DNA from: Leisingera sp. S132
GTDB lineage: Bacteria; Pseudomonadota; Alphaproteobacteria; Rhodobacterales; Rhodobacteraceae
DNA: 64,000 nucleotides
Assembly: GCF_025144465.1 (NCBI RefSeq)
Contig: NZ_CP083553.1
Span: 1,920,001-1,984,000 of the forward strand
Reading direction: 5' to 3'
The position numbers and the translations under genes are program-made. The notes beneath the pieces were generated by a model. The model did not search any database and had not been told where the DNA came from. It saw only the letters and a list, made by a program, of their open reading frames with translations. Positions 8,476 to 19,517 of the stretch are shown here, piece by piece. The first letter of the stretch is position 1. Every line of letters starts with the position of its first letter.

Positions 8476-9009
8476 ATGCGCATTTTCGCCCTGGCCGCCG
8501 CCTTGATCCTGCCTGTTGCTGCCCTTGCTGCCAGCGGCAACGACTGGAACCCGCCGAAACCCTCCGAGACCACCAAGACTTGCAAAGGCAAGCGGGTGTG
8601 GGACGAGGAAAAGAAACGCTGCGTGCGGCCGCGGAAATCCTCGCTGAATCAGGAAGGGCTGCTGGATGCGGTCCGGGAACTGGCCTATGCCGGACGCCAG
8701 GAGGACGCCCAGGCGGTGCTGAGCGCATTGGCTGACCAGAACGACAGCATGGTGCTGACCTATTGGGGCTTCACCCACCGCAAGCTGGGCAATCAGGACC
8801 TGGCGCAGGCCTATTATGATCAGGCGCTGGCGCAAGACCCTGACAACATCCTGGCGCGCTCCTACATGGGCCAAGGCTTTGTTGAACAGGGAAATTACGG
8901 CGCAGCGCTTGCTCAATGGAAGGAAATCCGCGCCCGTGGCGGCGACGGCAGCTGGGCCGAGGCCTCGTTGCGCAGCGCGCTGGAGACGGGCACCTCCTAC
9001 AGCTACTAG
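8476..9009 (+). CDS. Secreted tetratricopeptide-repeat protein
   Basis: 177 residues beginning at ATG 8476 (GGAGTG upstream). Residues 1-20 are a signal peptide (MRIFALAAALILPVAALA, cut near AAS). A Cys-containing short linker TCKGKRVWDEEKKRC follows, then about three TPR units from residue 60 onward (LAYAGRQEDAQAVL, YWGFTHRKLGNQDLAQAYYDQAL, ARSYMGQGFVEQGNYGAALAQW). TPR units mediate protein contacts, so it is probably a periplasmic scaffold. The partner is unknown. It lies 76 bases upstream of the FliG-domain gene, with no evidence that they share a role. Confidence 0.8.
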   Translation: MRIFALAAALILPVAALAASGNDWNPPKPSETTKTCKGKRVWDEEKKRCVRPRKSSLNQEGLLDAVRELAYAGRQEDAQAVLSALADQNDSMVLTYWGFTHRKLGNQDLAQAYYDQALAQDPDNILARSYMGQGFVEQGNYGAALAQWKEIRARGGDGSWAEASLRSALETGTSYSY

Positions 9010-9085
9010 GCTTCAGCCTTTCTTTACGGCTTGCGGCCTATCCTGCCCCTGAATGATTGAGAAGAATCTTTTCTAGGGTGCGAGA

Positions 9086-10276
9086 ATGCCTCAAGACGAT
9101 ATGCTGGCGCTTCCGATGGATCTGGGCGGGGGCGACATGGGCGGAATGGGCGGTATGGACATGGGCGATTTCGCCGCTCCGGCGCCTCTGGGCGGCTTGG
9201 ACGCAGGCGGCTTCGGCGGAGGTATGGGCGGCGGTGCGCTGGCCAATCCCGCAGCAGCCTCTGGCCTCAGCGGCAAGGCGAAGGCCGCCATCATCGTCCG
9301 GCTGCTGCTGAACGAAGGCGCTGAAATCCCGCTGGAGGAACTGCCCGACGACCTGCAGCTGGAACTGACCCAGCAGATGGGCCGGATGCGGATTGTCGAC
9401 CGGGATACGCTGAATTCCGTCGCAGGTGAATTTGCTGATTTGCTCGACAATGTCGGCCTGCATTTTCCCAACGGGCTGGCAGGCGCCCTCAGCGCGATGG
9501 AAGGCAAGATCAGCCGCCACACCCATACCCGCCTGCGCCGCGAGGCCGGGGTGCGCCAGTTCGGCGACCCCTGGGAGCGGCTGAAGCAGCTGCCGCCTGA
9601 GGATCTGGCTGAACTGGCCCAGGCCGAAAGCACAGAGGTTGCCGCCGTGCTGTTATCCAAGCTGGATACCGCAAAGGCGGCCCAGATGCTGATCCATCTG
9701 CCTGGGCCGGTGGCGCGCCGCATCACCTATGCTGTCAGCCAGACCGCCAATGTGACGCCGGACACGGTGGACCGCATCGGCCTGTCTCTCGCTGCCCAGG
9801 TGGAGGCGCGGCCTGATCTTGCCTTTGACCAGACACCAGGCCAGCGCCTGGGCGCCGTCCTGACCGAGGCTGCCGCAGCCAAGCGCGATGAGGTGCTGAC
9901 AGCACTGGACGAGGAGGACGAGGAATTCGCCGTTTCCGTGCGCAAGGCAATCTTCACGTATGCGCTGGTCTCCGAACGGATGAAACCGCTGGACGTGCCC
10001 AAGCTGATCCGGGTTCTGTCCCAGCCGGATCTGGTGACCGCCATCGCCTTTGCCACCGACGAGGAAGATGTCGCCACCTCCGAGTTTCTGCTCAAGAACA
10101 TGTCGAGCCGGATGGCCGACAACATCCGCGAGGAAGTGGCCGAGCGCGGCAAGGTCAAACGCAGCGATGGCGAGGCAGCCTACAGCCTGATTATCAGCGC
10201 CATGCGCGATCTGGTTGCCACCGGCGAAATTGAACTCAAGTCTCTGGAGGAAGACGAAGAGCAAGGCAGCGGCTGA
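9086..10276 (+). CDS. FliG-domain protein (flagellar motor switch FliG homologue)
   Basis: 396 residues. Residues 1-60 are an unusual Gly/Met/Asp-rich low-complexity leader (GGGDMGGMGGMDMGDF). From about 65 onward the protein is all helical and the C-terminal third matches FliG_C: PKLIRVLSQPDLVTAIAFA, then FLLKNMSSRMADNIREEV, then AYSLIISAMRDLVATGEI. FliG couples the rotor to the MotA/B stator. No other flagellar gene is visible here, so this is either the organism's FliG kept outside the main flagellar cluster or a paralogue. The charged rotor residues expected near the stator interface cannot be judged by eye. Confidence 0.7.
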   Translation: MPQDDMLALPMDLGGGDMGGMGGMDMGDFAAPAPLGGLDAGGFGGGMGGGALANPAAASGLSGKAKAAIIVRLLLNEGAEIPLEELPDDLQLELTQQMGRMRIVDRDTLNSVAGEFADLLDNVGLHFPNGLAGALSAMEGKISRHTHTRLRREAGVRQFGDPWERLKQLPPEDLAELAQAESTEVAAVLLSKLDTAKAAQMLIHLPGPVARRITYAVSQTANVTPDTVDRIGLSLAAQVEARPDLAFDQTPGQRLGAVLTEAAAAKRDEVLTALDEEDEEFAVSVRKAIFTYALVSERMKPLDVPKLIRVLSQPDLVTAIAFATDEEDVATSEFLLKNMSSRMADNIREEVAERGKVKRSDGEAAYSLIISAMRDLVATGEIELKSLEEDEEQGSG

Positions 10277-10434
10277 CATCCAGCAAGCGTGATTGCCGCA
10301 AAGCGTTGAACCAGGAGCCGGATTCGAGTCGCCGCCGAGCCGCACCACCTTTGCGAGCTGCTTGTACCCGCCGCCGCCGCTGCGTATGATGCAAGCTTCC
10401 GGGCGCAGTTCCGCGCCGCAGATATCCAGACGCC

Positions 10435-11367
10435 ATGCCCGCAGATCCTTCCGAGCTCTCCACCTGGAGCCATGTCAAATACTTTGGCAGCAACCTGTTC
10501 CTGCGCGGCCTACTGCTGGGCGCCGGACTGATACCCTATCGCTTGCGGGTGCCTATGATGGGCCGCCTGGTCACTGCCATGGGCCGGCTGGCGCGGTTTG
10601 ACAAGCGGGTGCGCGACAACCTGAACCTTGTCAGCCCGGAACTGTCGGACCTGGACCCGGCTGACCTGTACCGCGATGTCAGCGACAACGCCGGCCGGAT
10701 GATTGCGGAAATTTACGCTGGCAAGCCCTTTCACGAACGGGCCAAGTCCGCGCCGATCACCGGTCCCGGCCTGATAGCGCTGGAAACCGCCCGGGCTGAC
10801 GGCCGGCCCGTGCTTCTGGCGACCGCCCATTTCGGCAACTACGATGCGGCCCGCGCCGCGCTTGTGGCCCGCGGCCACGAAATGGGCGCCCTGTACCGCC
10901 GGATGGCCAACCCGTATTTCAACGAACATTATGTTGACGCCATCAAAAAGAACGGCGAGCCGATGTTCGAACAGGGCAAGCGCGGCATGGTGGAACTGGT
11001 GCGCCACCTGAAGAAAGGCGGCATCGCTGCTATTGTCACGGATCTGCATGCCCAGGGCGGCCAGCTGGTGGATTTTTTCGGCAAGCCGGCCGTCACATCC
11101 ACCGTGCCTGCAGAACTGGCGTTGAAATTCGGCGCTGCGCTGATTCCGGTTTACGCCGTGCGGCAGGAAAACGGTCTGGATTTCGAGATCGTCATGAACG
11201 CCGAGGTTCCGCCGTCGGATCCGTTGACCATGACCAAGGCTCTGAGCGCAGATCTGGAAGCGATTGTCCGCGAACACACCGGGCAGTGGTTCTGGATTCA
11301 CCGCCGCTGGAAACCTTATGTGCCGGTCGGCAAGGCGGCCCGGCAGTCAGATAGCCCGGTAGACTGA
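10435..11367 (+). CDS. LpxL/HtrB-family lipid A acyltransferase
   Basis: 310 residues. The family transfers secondary acyl chains to lipid A precursors at the inner membrane. The motif ATAHFGNYD is the HX4D-type catalytic site expected of these enzymes (His and Asp near residues 127-131), and LVRHLKKGGIAAIVTDLHAQGG and WFWIHRRWKP match the later conserved blocks, including the C-terminal HRRWK signature. An N-terminal hydrophobic stretch (LFLRGLLLGAGLIPY) would anchor it. The gene is monocistronic and convergent with the DUF1223 gene, only 9 bases away. A lysophospholipid or ornithine-lipid acyltransferase role is the main alternative. Confidence 0.85.
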   Translation: MPADPSELSTWSHVKYFGSNLFLRGLLLGAGLIPYRLRVPMMGRLVTAMGRLARFDKRVRDNLNLVSPELSDLDPADLYRDVSDNAGRMIAEIYAGKPFHERAKSAPITGPGLIALETARADGRPVLLATAHFGNYDAARAALVARGHEMGALYRRMANPYFNEHYVDAIKKNGEPMFEQGKRGMVELVRHLKKGGIAAIVTDLHAQGGQLVDFFGKPAVTSTVPAELALKFGAALIPVYAVRQENGLDFEIVMNAEVPPSDPLTMTKALSADLEAIVREHTGQWFWIHRRWKPYVPVGKAARQSDSPVD

Positions 11368-11376
11368 AGCAGGTCT

Positions 11377-12078
11377 TCAGTCGGCCCGTGCCGCTGCGAT
11401 GATTTTGCCGAACGGCGCAGCCTGGACCAGAACCGCGGCGGGATTGCTGCCGGGGACGGGAACAGAGATCTCCAGACTGCCGGCACCGTCCCAGTTTGCG
11501 GCGACCTGCCAGTCCTCCACCACATTGGCGTAAGTGAAGGATTTGCCCGCCAGCTCGCCGCGGGTGATGCTGACCTTGCGCTCTGGCGTAAACCGTACCA
11601 GCTGCACCAGAAAGGGACCGGGCGCCATCTGCGCCCGCGGCTCCAGCCGGATCACCAGATCCCCGCCAGACCGGCTGACACTGAGCGATACAGGGCGCGG
11701 CGCCCTCTGGTGCCGGGCAATCGCCGTATCAACCGCCAGCGTATCAGCGCCGACCACGTCATCCTGCCCCATTATGATCATCTGCGGGGTATAGATCATC
11801 CGCCGCCCGCCTGCCTGGGCATACCCCTTTTGACGTTTCGTGTGGGACGGGTCGGCGAACTTGTCCTTCCAGCCGATGTAGTCCCAGTAATCCACGTGCA
11901 GCGCCAGCGGCAGAACATCCTGCCGCGCCGCAAGCTCATGAAGCAGCGCATCAGCGGGCGGACAGGACGAGCAGCCCTGCGAGGTATAGAGTTCAACCAC
12001 AACAGGCTCATCTGCGGATTGGCCGTAAACCGGCATGGCAAGGCCCAGCATGGCCGCGATCGGGAGCAGGAATTTCAT
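11377..12078 (-). CDS. DUF1223 thioredoxin-like secreted protein
   Basis: 233 residues from ATG 12078, preceded by AGAAGG. The N terminus MKFLLPIAAMLGLAMPVYG is a signal peptide. The mature protein starts with a thioredoxin-like beta-alpha-beta unit holding CSSCPPAD, a CXXC pair followed by Pro-Pro, which is diagnostic of DUF1223. The C-terminal half is beta-rich. Function is not established; a periplasmic thiol-oxidoreductase role is a reasonable guess. In related genomes the gene often sits beside acnA, as here, with the two divergent. Confidence 0.85.
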   Translation of the reverse strand: MKFLLPIAAMLGLAMPVYGQSADEPVVVELYTSQGCSSCPPADALLHELAARQDVLPLALHVDYWDYIGWKDKFADPSHTKRQKGYAQAGGRRMIYTPQMIIMGQDDVVGADTLAVDTAIARHQRAPRPVSLSVSRSGGDLVIRLEPRAQMAPGPFLVQLVRFTPERKVSITRGELAGKSFTYANVVEDWQVAANWDGAGSLEISVPVPGSNPAAVLVQAAPFGKIIAAARAD

Positions 12079-12183
12079 GAATCGCCTTCTCTGTGTGTCA
12101 GGCATCAGGTCTAAAGGCTTGCCCGCAAACTGGCCAATCAATCATTTTTGAGGGCAGCCTGAGGCATTGCTCCGCAAAAAATG

Positions 12184-12199
12184 TGTACAATCGCATACA
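12184..12199. promoter_or_regulatory. Weak dyad upstream of acnA
   Basis: TGTACAATCGCATACA contains TGTA-N8-TACA and lies in the acnA / DUF1223 divergent gap, 103 bases upstream of the acnA start. It may be an operator, but such a short dyad could be chance. Confidence 0.25.
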
Positions 12200-12301
12200 A
12201 AAGTGCCGCCTGCGGCGTTTGGGCTATTGAATGCTTCATCTTCCTCATGCATTTAGCAGGCAGCGAATTCCCGGATTTCAAATTCTTGAGGGAGGCCAAC
12301 C

Positions 12302-14989
<2,688 letters not shown>

Positions 14990-15014
14990 GGCCTGCCAGT
15001 TCCAAGCTTTTGAG

Positions 15015-15041
15015 CATGCACCCCGTGGGGTGCATGTTTTT
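15015..15041 (+). terminator. Rho-independent terminator of acnA
   Basis: Stem CATGCACCCC / GGGGTGCATG (the innermost pairs likely open into a four-base loop), followed by TTTTT and a T-rich tail. Confidence 0.95.
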
Positions 15042-15106
15042 CTTCTGTCTGTCAAAAATTGCCCGCGGCCTGCATCGGGCAAGCCAGCAAGATATCGTAA
15101 AAAGAA

Positions 15107-15123
15107 GTGTATCCTGTATACAC
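15107..15123. promoter_or_regulatory. Palindromic operator candidate upstream of the 15.2 kb operon
   Basis: GTGTATCCTGTATACAC is a perfect GTGTAT-N5-ATACAC dyad, 118 bases upstream of the first gene of a three-gene operon and beyond the acnA terminator. The shape fits a helix-turn-helix dimer such as a GntR-family regulator. No regulator gene is adjacent. Confidence 0.5.
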
Positions 15124-15241
15124 CCATTAGGTGAATCGCCGGAGCCTTTTACCGGCTGTACCGTTCAGTTTACCTGTGCAAATGTCTATTCAAAATACAG
15201 GTTAAGAACCCGAGCGGTTCGCTGAAAGGCTGGACGCCCAT

Positions 15242-15526
15242 ATGAAAGAGGCTGCTTTTGCAATTGTTTACCCGGACATTGATACTTTCGATGATCATGC
15301 AGAGGCCGTTCTGAAAATGCTTCCGGACACCCTGGCCTTCCCCGGCTGCCTGGAAGCGCACGTCGGTGTGAACCACGACCGTTTCGAGATTGCTGTCTTT
15401 CATTTGTGGGAGTCACCGGAACATTTGGAGCAATACCTGAACTGGCGGGCCGATCGCGGTGATCTGGACGCGCGGAGCGCCACCATGCGCAAAGAACAGG
15501 ATTTCCGCACCTATACCGTCCCCTGA
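15242..15526 (+). CDS. Antibiotic biosynthesis monooxygenase (ABM)-fold protein
   Basis: 94 residues with the ferredoxin-like dimeric alpha/beta-barrel pattern of ABM/YgiN quinol monooxygenases: beta strand AAFAIVYP, helix EAVLKMLPDTLAFPGCLEAHVGVN, strand FEIAVFHLWESPEHLEQYLNWR. Members oxidise quinols or polyketide intermediates without cofactors, or act as haem-degrading enzymes; the substrate here is not predictable. It is the first gene of an operon with a DOPA-dioxygenase-like protein and a second ABM protein 72 bases and 400 bases downstream. The pairing suggests breakdown or modification of a phenolic or catechol compound. Confidence 0.75.
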   Translation: MKEAAFAIVYPDIDTFDDHAEAVLKMLPDTLAFPGCLEAHVGVNHDRFEIAVFHLWESPEHLEQYLNWRADRGDLDARSATMRKEQDFRTYTVP

Positions 15527-15597
15527 CAGGCGGCTGCACAGGACCTGTTCGGATCTGCTGCCTTGCCTGCGGCTTTCTGTATTGGGAGACTGCAACC

Positions 15598-15936
15598 ATG
15601 AAATACACAGACAGCATCAGCGGCTATCACGCCCATATCTATTTCAACTCCGCGACAGCGGAACAGGCCCGCAATCTTTGCCAGCAGGCTGCCGAACATT
15701 TCGGCGTCGGGATGGGCCGCGTGCACGAAAAGAACGTCGGCCCGCACCCCATGTGGTCTTGCCAGCTCGCCGCAACGCCGGAACAGTTCACCGCGCTTCT
15801 TCCGTGGCTCGCGCTGAACCGGAACGGTCTGATTGTCTTTGCCCATCCCGAAACCGGAGAGGATCTGGCTGATCACCGGGACCACGGAATCTGGCTGGGC
15901 ACCGGTCTGGAACTGGACCTGAGTATTTTCAAATGA
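15598..15936 (+). CDS. DOPA 4,5-dioxygenase family protein
   Basis: 112 residues, the normal size. It shows the family hallmarks GYHAHIYFNSATAEQA (metal-ligand His pair), GPHPMWSCQ and a C-terminal DHRDHGIWLG. Characterised fungal and bacterial members are ring-opening extradiol dioxygenases acting on L-DOPA or other catechols with Fe(II). The stop overlaps the start of the next gene by four bases (ATGA), so the two are translationally coupled. The small-molecule substrate in this bacterium is unknown. Confidence 0.85.
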   Translation: MKYTDSISGYHAHIYFNSATAEQARNLCQQAAEHFGVGMGRVHEKNVGPHPMWSCQLAATPEQFTALLPWLALNRNGLIVFAHPETGEDLADHRDHGIWLGTGLELDLSIFK

Positions 15937-16325
15937 ACGCCATCGCAAATTTACCGGAAATTTCCGGGTTGCTGGAAAACTACCGGCACTCACAAGATCC
16001 GGAGGCTTCGATGGCGGAAGCTGTAGTTATTGGAATGCACCCCCGGCCCGGGAAGTTCGAAGAGCTGGCAAAGCTTATTAAACAGATGGTGGAAGAGGTC
16101 CGGAAACACGCCGGATGCCTGCAGGCAGAAGCCATGCTGGCGCCGGACCGGAACGAAATCGCCGTGTTTCAACGGTGGGAAACCACAGAGGCCTTCAGCG
16201 AGTATCTGATCTGGCGGTCCAAGCAGGACCACCTGGAACGGGTTTATGAACTGTCGGCCGATGAACCGGAATTCAGCAGCTTCACGCTGATTACCCCGCC
16301 GGCGGCTTCGCCCACCGATTACTGA
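15933..16325 (+). CDS. Second ABM-fold monooxygenase-like protein
   Basis: 130 residues; the start overlaps the dioxygenase stop by four bases. The ABM pattern runs from about residue 28: EAVVIGMHPRPGKFEELAKLIKQMVEEVRKHAGCLQAEAMLAP, then NEIAVFQRWETTEAFSEYLIWR. It resembles the first gene of the operon in architecture (PGCLEAHV versus AGCLQAEA, and YLNWR versus YLIWR), so the pair probably arose by duplication. It has a 27-residue N-terminal extension that the first copy lacks. The 3' end overlaps the convergent ccmG by 7 bases. Confidence 0.75.
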   Translation: MNAIANLPEISGLLENYRHSQDPEASMAEAVVIGMHPRPGKFEELAKLIKQMVEEVRKHAGCLQAEAMLAPDRNEIAVFQRWETTEAFSEYLIWRSKQDHLERVYELSADEPEFSSFTLITPPAASPTDY

Positions 16326-16858
16326 GCTGCGGCCTTTTCCATCGCCGGGCGCAAGGTGCTGTCAATCACCCGCTGCGTGATTGGCCCGGCAAACCGCAGC
16401 ACAATCTTGCCGTTGCCGTCCACCACATAGGTTTCGGGAACGCCGTAAAGACCCCAGTCGATAGCCATCCGGCCTTTCTCGTCCCGGCCTATCGCGGAAT
16501 AAGGGTCGCCCAGCTCGTTCAGGAATGACTCGGCATTGGCGAGCTGATCCTTGTAGTTGACTCCGTAGATCGGGATGCCCTCCTGCGACAGAGCTTCAAG
16601 GTTCGGATGCTCGGCGCGGCAAGGGGCGCACCAGCTGGCCCAGTAATTCACCAGCTTTACCGTGCCGTCGCGCAGCGTGGCATCGCTGAACATCTCCTTG
16701 CCCGGAAATTCATCCAGAACCACCGGCGGCGCTGGCTGGCCTTCGCGGGCAGACGGCAGGCTGTTGGGATCCTCACGGAACATACCCACCAGCGCCAGAC
16801 CGACAAATCCTGCAAACACGACGCCAGGAACCGCCATCAGCGGAGAAATCTTAGCCAT
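16319..16858 (-). CDS. ccmG: Thiol:disulfide interchange protein CcmG (DsbE)
   Basis: 179 residues. CcmG is a membrane-anchored periplasmic thioredoxin-like protein that keeps the apocytochrome CXXCH cysteines reduced for haem attachment. Residues 8-28 form the anchor (AVPGVVFAGFVGLALVGMF), and the redox site is WCAPC in LVNYWASWCAPCRAEHPNL, followed by the family cis-Pro in GVPETYVVD. The start overlaps the ccmD stop by 8 bases. It is the last gene of the leftward ccm group. Confidence 0.95.
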   Translation of the reverse strand: MAKISPLMAVPGVVFAGFVGLALVGMFREDPNSLPSAREGQPAPPVVLDEFPGKEMFSDATLRDGTVKLVNYWASWCAPCRAEHPNLEALSQEGIPIYGVNYKDQLANAESFLNELGDPYSAIGRDEKGRMAIDWGLYGVPETYVVDGNGKIVLRFAGPITQRVIDSTLRPAMEKAAAQ

Positions 16859-17006
16859 TGCGCTTCATCCGGGTTTCAAGGGTTTCCATCTCCCGGCGCA
16901 CCTTGCGGCCGCGCAGGATCGTCAGCACCACCAGTGCCGCCAGCAGCAGCAGCGAGGCTCCATAGGCCGACAGCACCGTATCGGCGTATTTTCCTAGATC
17001 GGGCAT
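16851..17006 (-). CDS. ccmD: Haem exporter protein CcmD
   Basis: A 51-residue gene read directly from the minus strand. It has one membrane segment (SLLLLAALVVLTIL, preceded by YADTVLSAYGA) and a basic C-terminal tail RGRKVRREMETLETRMKRNG, the standard CcmD layout. CcmD helps release haem-loaded CcmE from the CcmABC complex. Its ATG shares ATGA with the ccmC stop, and its stop overlaps the ccmG start by 8 bases, so all three are coupled. Confidence 0.92.
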   Translation of the reverse strand: MPDLGKYADTVLSAYGASLLLLAALVVLTILRGRKVRREMETLETRMKRNG

Positions 17007-17737
17007 CAGGCCTCCAGCCGTTCGCGCGCCATCAAAGCCTTGATGCGGCGGGCGCGGATTTCAGTTCCGGTGCGGTAAAGCACCAAGGCAAGGAACAACA
17101 GCACAAACCCTGCCATGCAGACGTAGAGCGGCGAAGAGAAAGCATCGTGCACGTTCTCCTTCTCATCCAGTGACAGCGACGCCCCCTGATGCAGCCCCTG
17201 GTTCCAGAAGTTCACTGCATAGCGGCTGAGGACGGCAAAGACCGATCCCACCAGGCAGAGGATCGACGTGAGGTCGGCCGCGGTATCCGGGTTGTCGATT
17301 GCTTCCCACAGGGCGATATAGCCAAGGTAGAACAGGAACAGCACCAGAAAGGACGTCAGCCGCGGATCCCAGGCCCACCAGGTGCCCCACATCGGCTGGC
17401 CCCAGATCGCGCCGGTAATCAGGGCAATCACGGTCATGATCACGCCGACTGGTGCAGCGGCGCGGGCCGCCAGCGCGCTGACATGATGGCGGCGGATCAC
17501 CCAGACCAGCGAGGCGACCAGCATCATGAACCACGCATTGATCGCCATCAGCGCCGAGGGCACATGCAGGAAGATGATCTTGACGGTGGAGCCCTGCCGG
17601 TAGTCATCCGGCGTAAAGAAGAACCCCCAGACAAGGCCAACGGTGATCAGCACCGCAGAGCTGATCCAGAGGGCCGGCATCACCTTTTCGGAGGTGGCCA
17701 GAAACTTCTTCGGGTTGGCGTATTCCCAGATCGACAT
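17006..17737 (-). CDS. ccmC: Haem exporter subunit CcmC
   Basis: 243 residues, six membrane segments. CcmC binds haem and delivers it to CcmE. The family tryptophan-rich periplasmic motif is present as WGTWWAWDPRLTSFL, with the flanking ligand-type His in FLHVPSA and RRHHV. It lies 56 bases downstream of ccmB and overlaps ccmD by one ATGA unit. Confidence 0.97.
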   Translation of the reverse strand: MSIWEYANPKKFLATSEKVMPALWISSAVLITVGLVWGFFFTPDDYRQGSTVKIIFLHVPSALMAINAWFMMLVASLVWVIRRHHVSALAARAAAPVGVIMTVIALITGAIWGQPMWGTWWAWDPRLTSFLVLFLFYLGYIALWEAIDNPDTAADLTSILCLVGSVFAVLSRYAVNFWNQGLHQGASLSLDEKENVHDAFSSPLYVCMAGFVLLFLALVLYRTGTEIRARRIKALMARERLEA

Positions 17738-17793
17738 GGTGGCTATTTAGCTCTTGTTCTCGGGTTTCTCAATTCACGGGTCCGGCAATTTTC

Positions 17794-18450
17794 CTAGCGC
17801 AAATTGACGCGCAGGACGGCGGCGCTGGCAAAGGGCAGCAAAGCGATGGAGGCGGCAGAGATGCCAGCCAGCAGCAACAACGGAGTCTGCACCGCCATGC
17901 CTTCGGCACCACGGCGGGCGACCTCGGAGCCGAAGATCAGCGTCGGCACATAGAGCGGCATCACCAAGAGCGACATCAAGAGGCCGCCGCGTTTCAGGCC
18001 TACGGTGAGGGCCGCGCCGAAGGTGCCGATGACGGACAGCGCAGGCGTGCCCAGCAGCAGGGAGATCACCAGCCATAGAAAGCCCTGCAGCGGCAGGTTC
18101 AGCAGCACCCCCAGCACAGGTGCTGCAAGAACCAGCGGCAGGCCGGTGGTGATCCAATGCGCCAGCGCCTTGATCGTGACGGTGCTTTCCAGCGGCAGCG
18201 GCGCAGTGGCCAGGAGGTCGAGCGAGCCGTCCTCCCAGTCCAGCGCCAGCAGACGGTCAAGCGACAGCAGGCACGCAAGCAGCGCCCCCAGCCACAGCAC
18301 GCCCGGGGCGATGCGGGCCAGCAGTTCGGACTGCGGGCCGACGGAGAACGGCACCATCACGGTCACGATCAGAAAGAACGCAAGACCGAGGCCAAATCCG
18401 CCGCCCGCGCGGAAAGCCAGTTTCAGATCCCGCAGAAGAAGCGCAATCAC
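17794..18450 (-). CDS. ccmB: Haem exporter subunit CcmB
   Basis: 218 residues with six predicted membrane segments, beginning [20 protein letters not shown], the typical CcmB start. It forms the ABC-type CcmAB module whose ATP use releases holo-CcmE from CcmC. The start overlaps the ccmA stop by four bases. The internal segment [20 protein letters not shown] matches the conserved cytoplasmic loop of CcmB. Confidence 0.96.
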   Translation of the reverse strand: MIALLLRDLKLAFRAGGGFGLGLAFFLIVTVMVPFSVGPQSELLARIAPGVLWLGALLACLLSLDRLLALDWEDGSLDLLATAPLPLESTVTIKALAHWITTGLPLVLAAPVLGVLLNLPLQGFLWLVISLLLGTPALSVIGTFGAALTVGLKRGGLLMSLLVMPLYVPTLIFGSEVARRGAEGMAVQTPLLLLAGISAASIALLPFASAAVLRVNLR

Positions 18451-19061
18451 AGGAAGCCTCCGTCAAAATCGTCGATCTCCGGCGGCTTGGCCTTGTAGGG
18501 GCCGGCATCCAGAACCTCAGCCTCCAGCCCCAGATCAATATGGGTGGCAATCAGGGCAGAGCCGCCCTGCCCCAGATGCGCCCGCACGGCATCCGCGAAC
18601 ATGGCAACGGAGTTCACATCAAGGCTCACTGTCGGCTCATCCATGATCCAGATGGGGCGGCCTGTCACCAGCATCCGGCTAAGGCCAAGACGGCGTTTCT
18701 GGCCGGCGGACAATGCGCCCGCCTGCCGGTCGCGCAAGCTTTGCAGATCGAACCCGTCCAGCGCCTGTTCAATACCGCCCCGGCCAAAGACGCTGGCCCA
18801 AAAGGTCAGGTTTTCTGCCACTGTCAGCGTCGGCTTCAGCCCGTCGGAATGCGCGGCGTAGGCAATCTGGTCCTCTGCGCCCTCAACCCGGCCCTTCAGC
18901 GGCGGCTGCAGGCCTGCAACGGTGCGCAAGAGCGTGGTCTTACCGATGCCATTGGGGCCGCGCAGGATCAGCGCCGTGCCGGGCTCCAGCGCAAAGCTCA
19001 GGCCCTCCAGCACCGGGATGCCGCCGCGGGCCACGCCCAAATCCGTCACAGTCAATGTCAT
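18447..19061 (-). CDS. ccmA: Cytochrome c biogenesis ATP-binding protein CcmA
   Basis: 204 residues, the size of CcmA. It has Walker A GPNGIGKT at residues 35-42, the ABC signature [13 protein letters not shown] and Walker [14 protein letters not shown], with the switch His in IATHIDL. It powers the CcmABCD complex at the inner membrane. It is the first ccm gene in the leftward train, 91 bases after the Mth938-like gene, so it may have its own promoter or read through from the sec genes. Confidence 0.96.
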   Translation of the reverse strand: MTLTVTDLGVARGGIPVLEGLSFALEPGTALILRGPNGIGKTTLLRTVAGLQPPLKGRVEGAEDQIAYAAHSDGLKPTLTVAENLTFWASVFGRGGIEQALDGFDLQSLRDRQAGALSAGQKRRLGLSRMLVTGRPIWIMDEPTVSLDVNSVAMFADAVRAHLGQGGSALIATHIDLGLEAEVLDAGPYKAKPPEIDDFDGGFL

Positions 19062-19152
19062 GAGGTTCGCTTATCCCATTGCTCCGGCGCATGAAAAGAC
19101 CATTCAGCAGATGCCCGCTTTGCGGCAGGTCAAATACATCAGAAATTCATCT

Positions 19153-19506
19153 TCAGACCGGCAAGGCGGCCAAAGCAATCCTGCGTCCTTCGGACAACAA
19201 CACATTGTAAGTGCGGCAGGCAGCAGGTGAATTCATTGCCTCGACGCCCAGCCCCGCGTCCTCCAGCGCTATACGCAACTCCGCAGGAATATGGGCGATC
19301 TCAGGCCCGGTGCCGATGAACAGCACGTCCACCTCTCCGGCCAGCGCCAGCAGCGGCGCGGCGTCGGCCATGCCGTCCCAGGCCGCCGTGCCCGCAGCTG
19401 ACGTCAGCACGCCGCCCTGATGCACCTGACCGCCGATGCGGAAGAACCCCTCGCCATAGCCGTCTATGGGCTGCGCATCGGAATAGATCACTTCGTTCAG
19501 GCGCAT
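19153..19506 (-). CDS. Mth938-like domain protein (DUF498)
   Basis: 117 residues matching the Mth938/NDUFAF3-like domain: DGYGEGFFRIGGQVHQGGVL, then LFIGTGPEIAHIPAELRIALEDAGLGVEAMNSPAACRTYNVLLSEGRRIALAALPV. Eukaryotic relatives assist respiratory complex I assembly. In alphaproteobacteria the gene is commonly found next to secF and the ccm genes, as here, pointing to a membrane-protein biogenesis role. It begins 11 bases after the stop of the TauE-like gene. Confidence 0.85.
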   Translation of the reverse strand: MRLNEVIYSDAQPIDGYGEGFFRIGGQVHQGGVLTSAAGTAAWDGMADAAPLLALAGEVDVLFIGTGPEIAHIPAELRIALEDAGLGVEAMNSPAACRTYNVLLSEGRRIALAALPV

Positions 19507-19517
19507 GGGCGGTCCTT

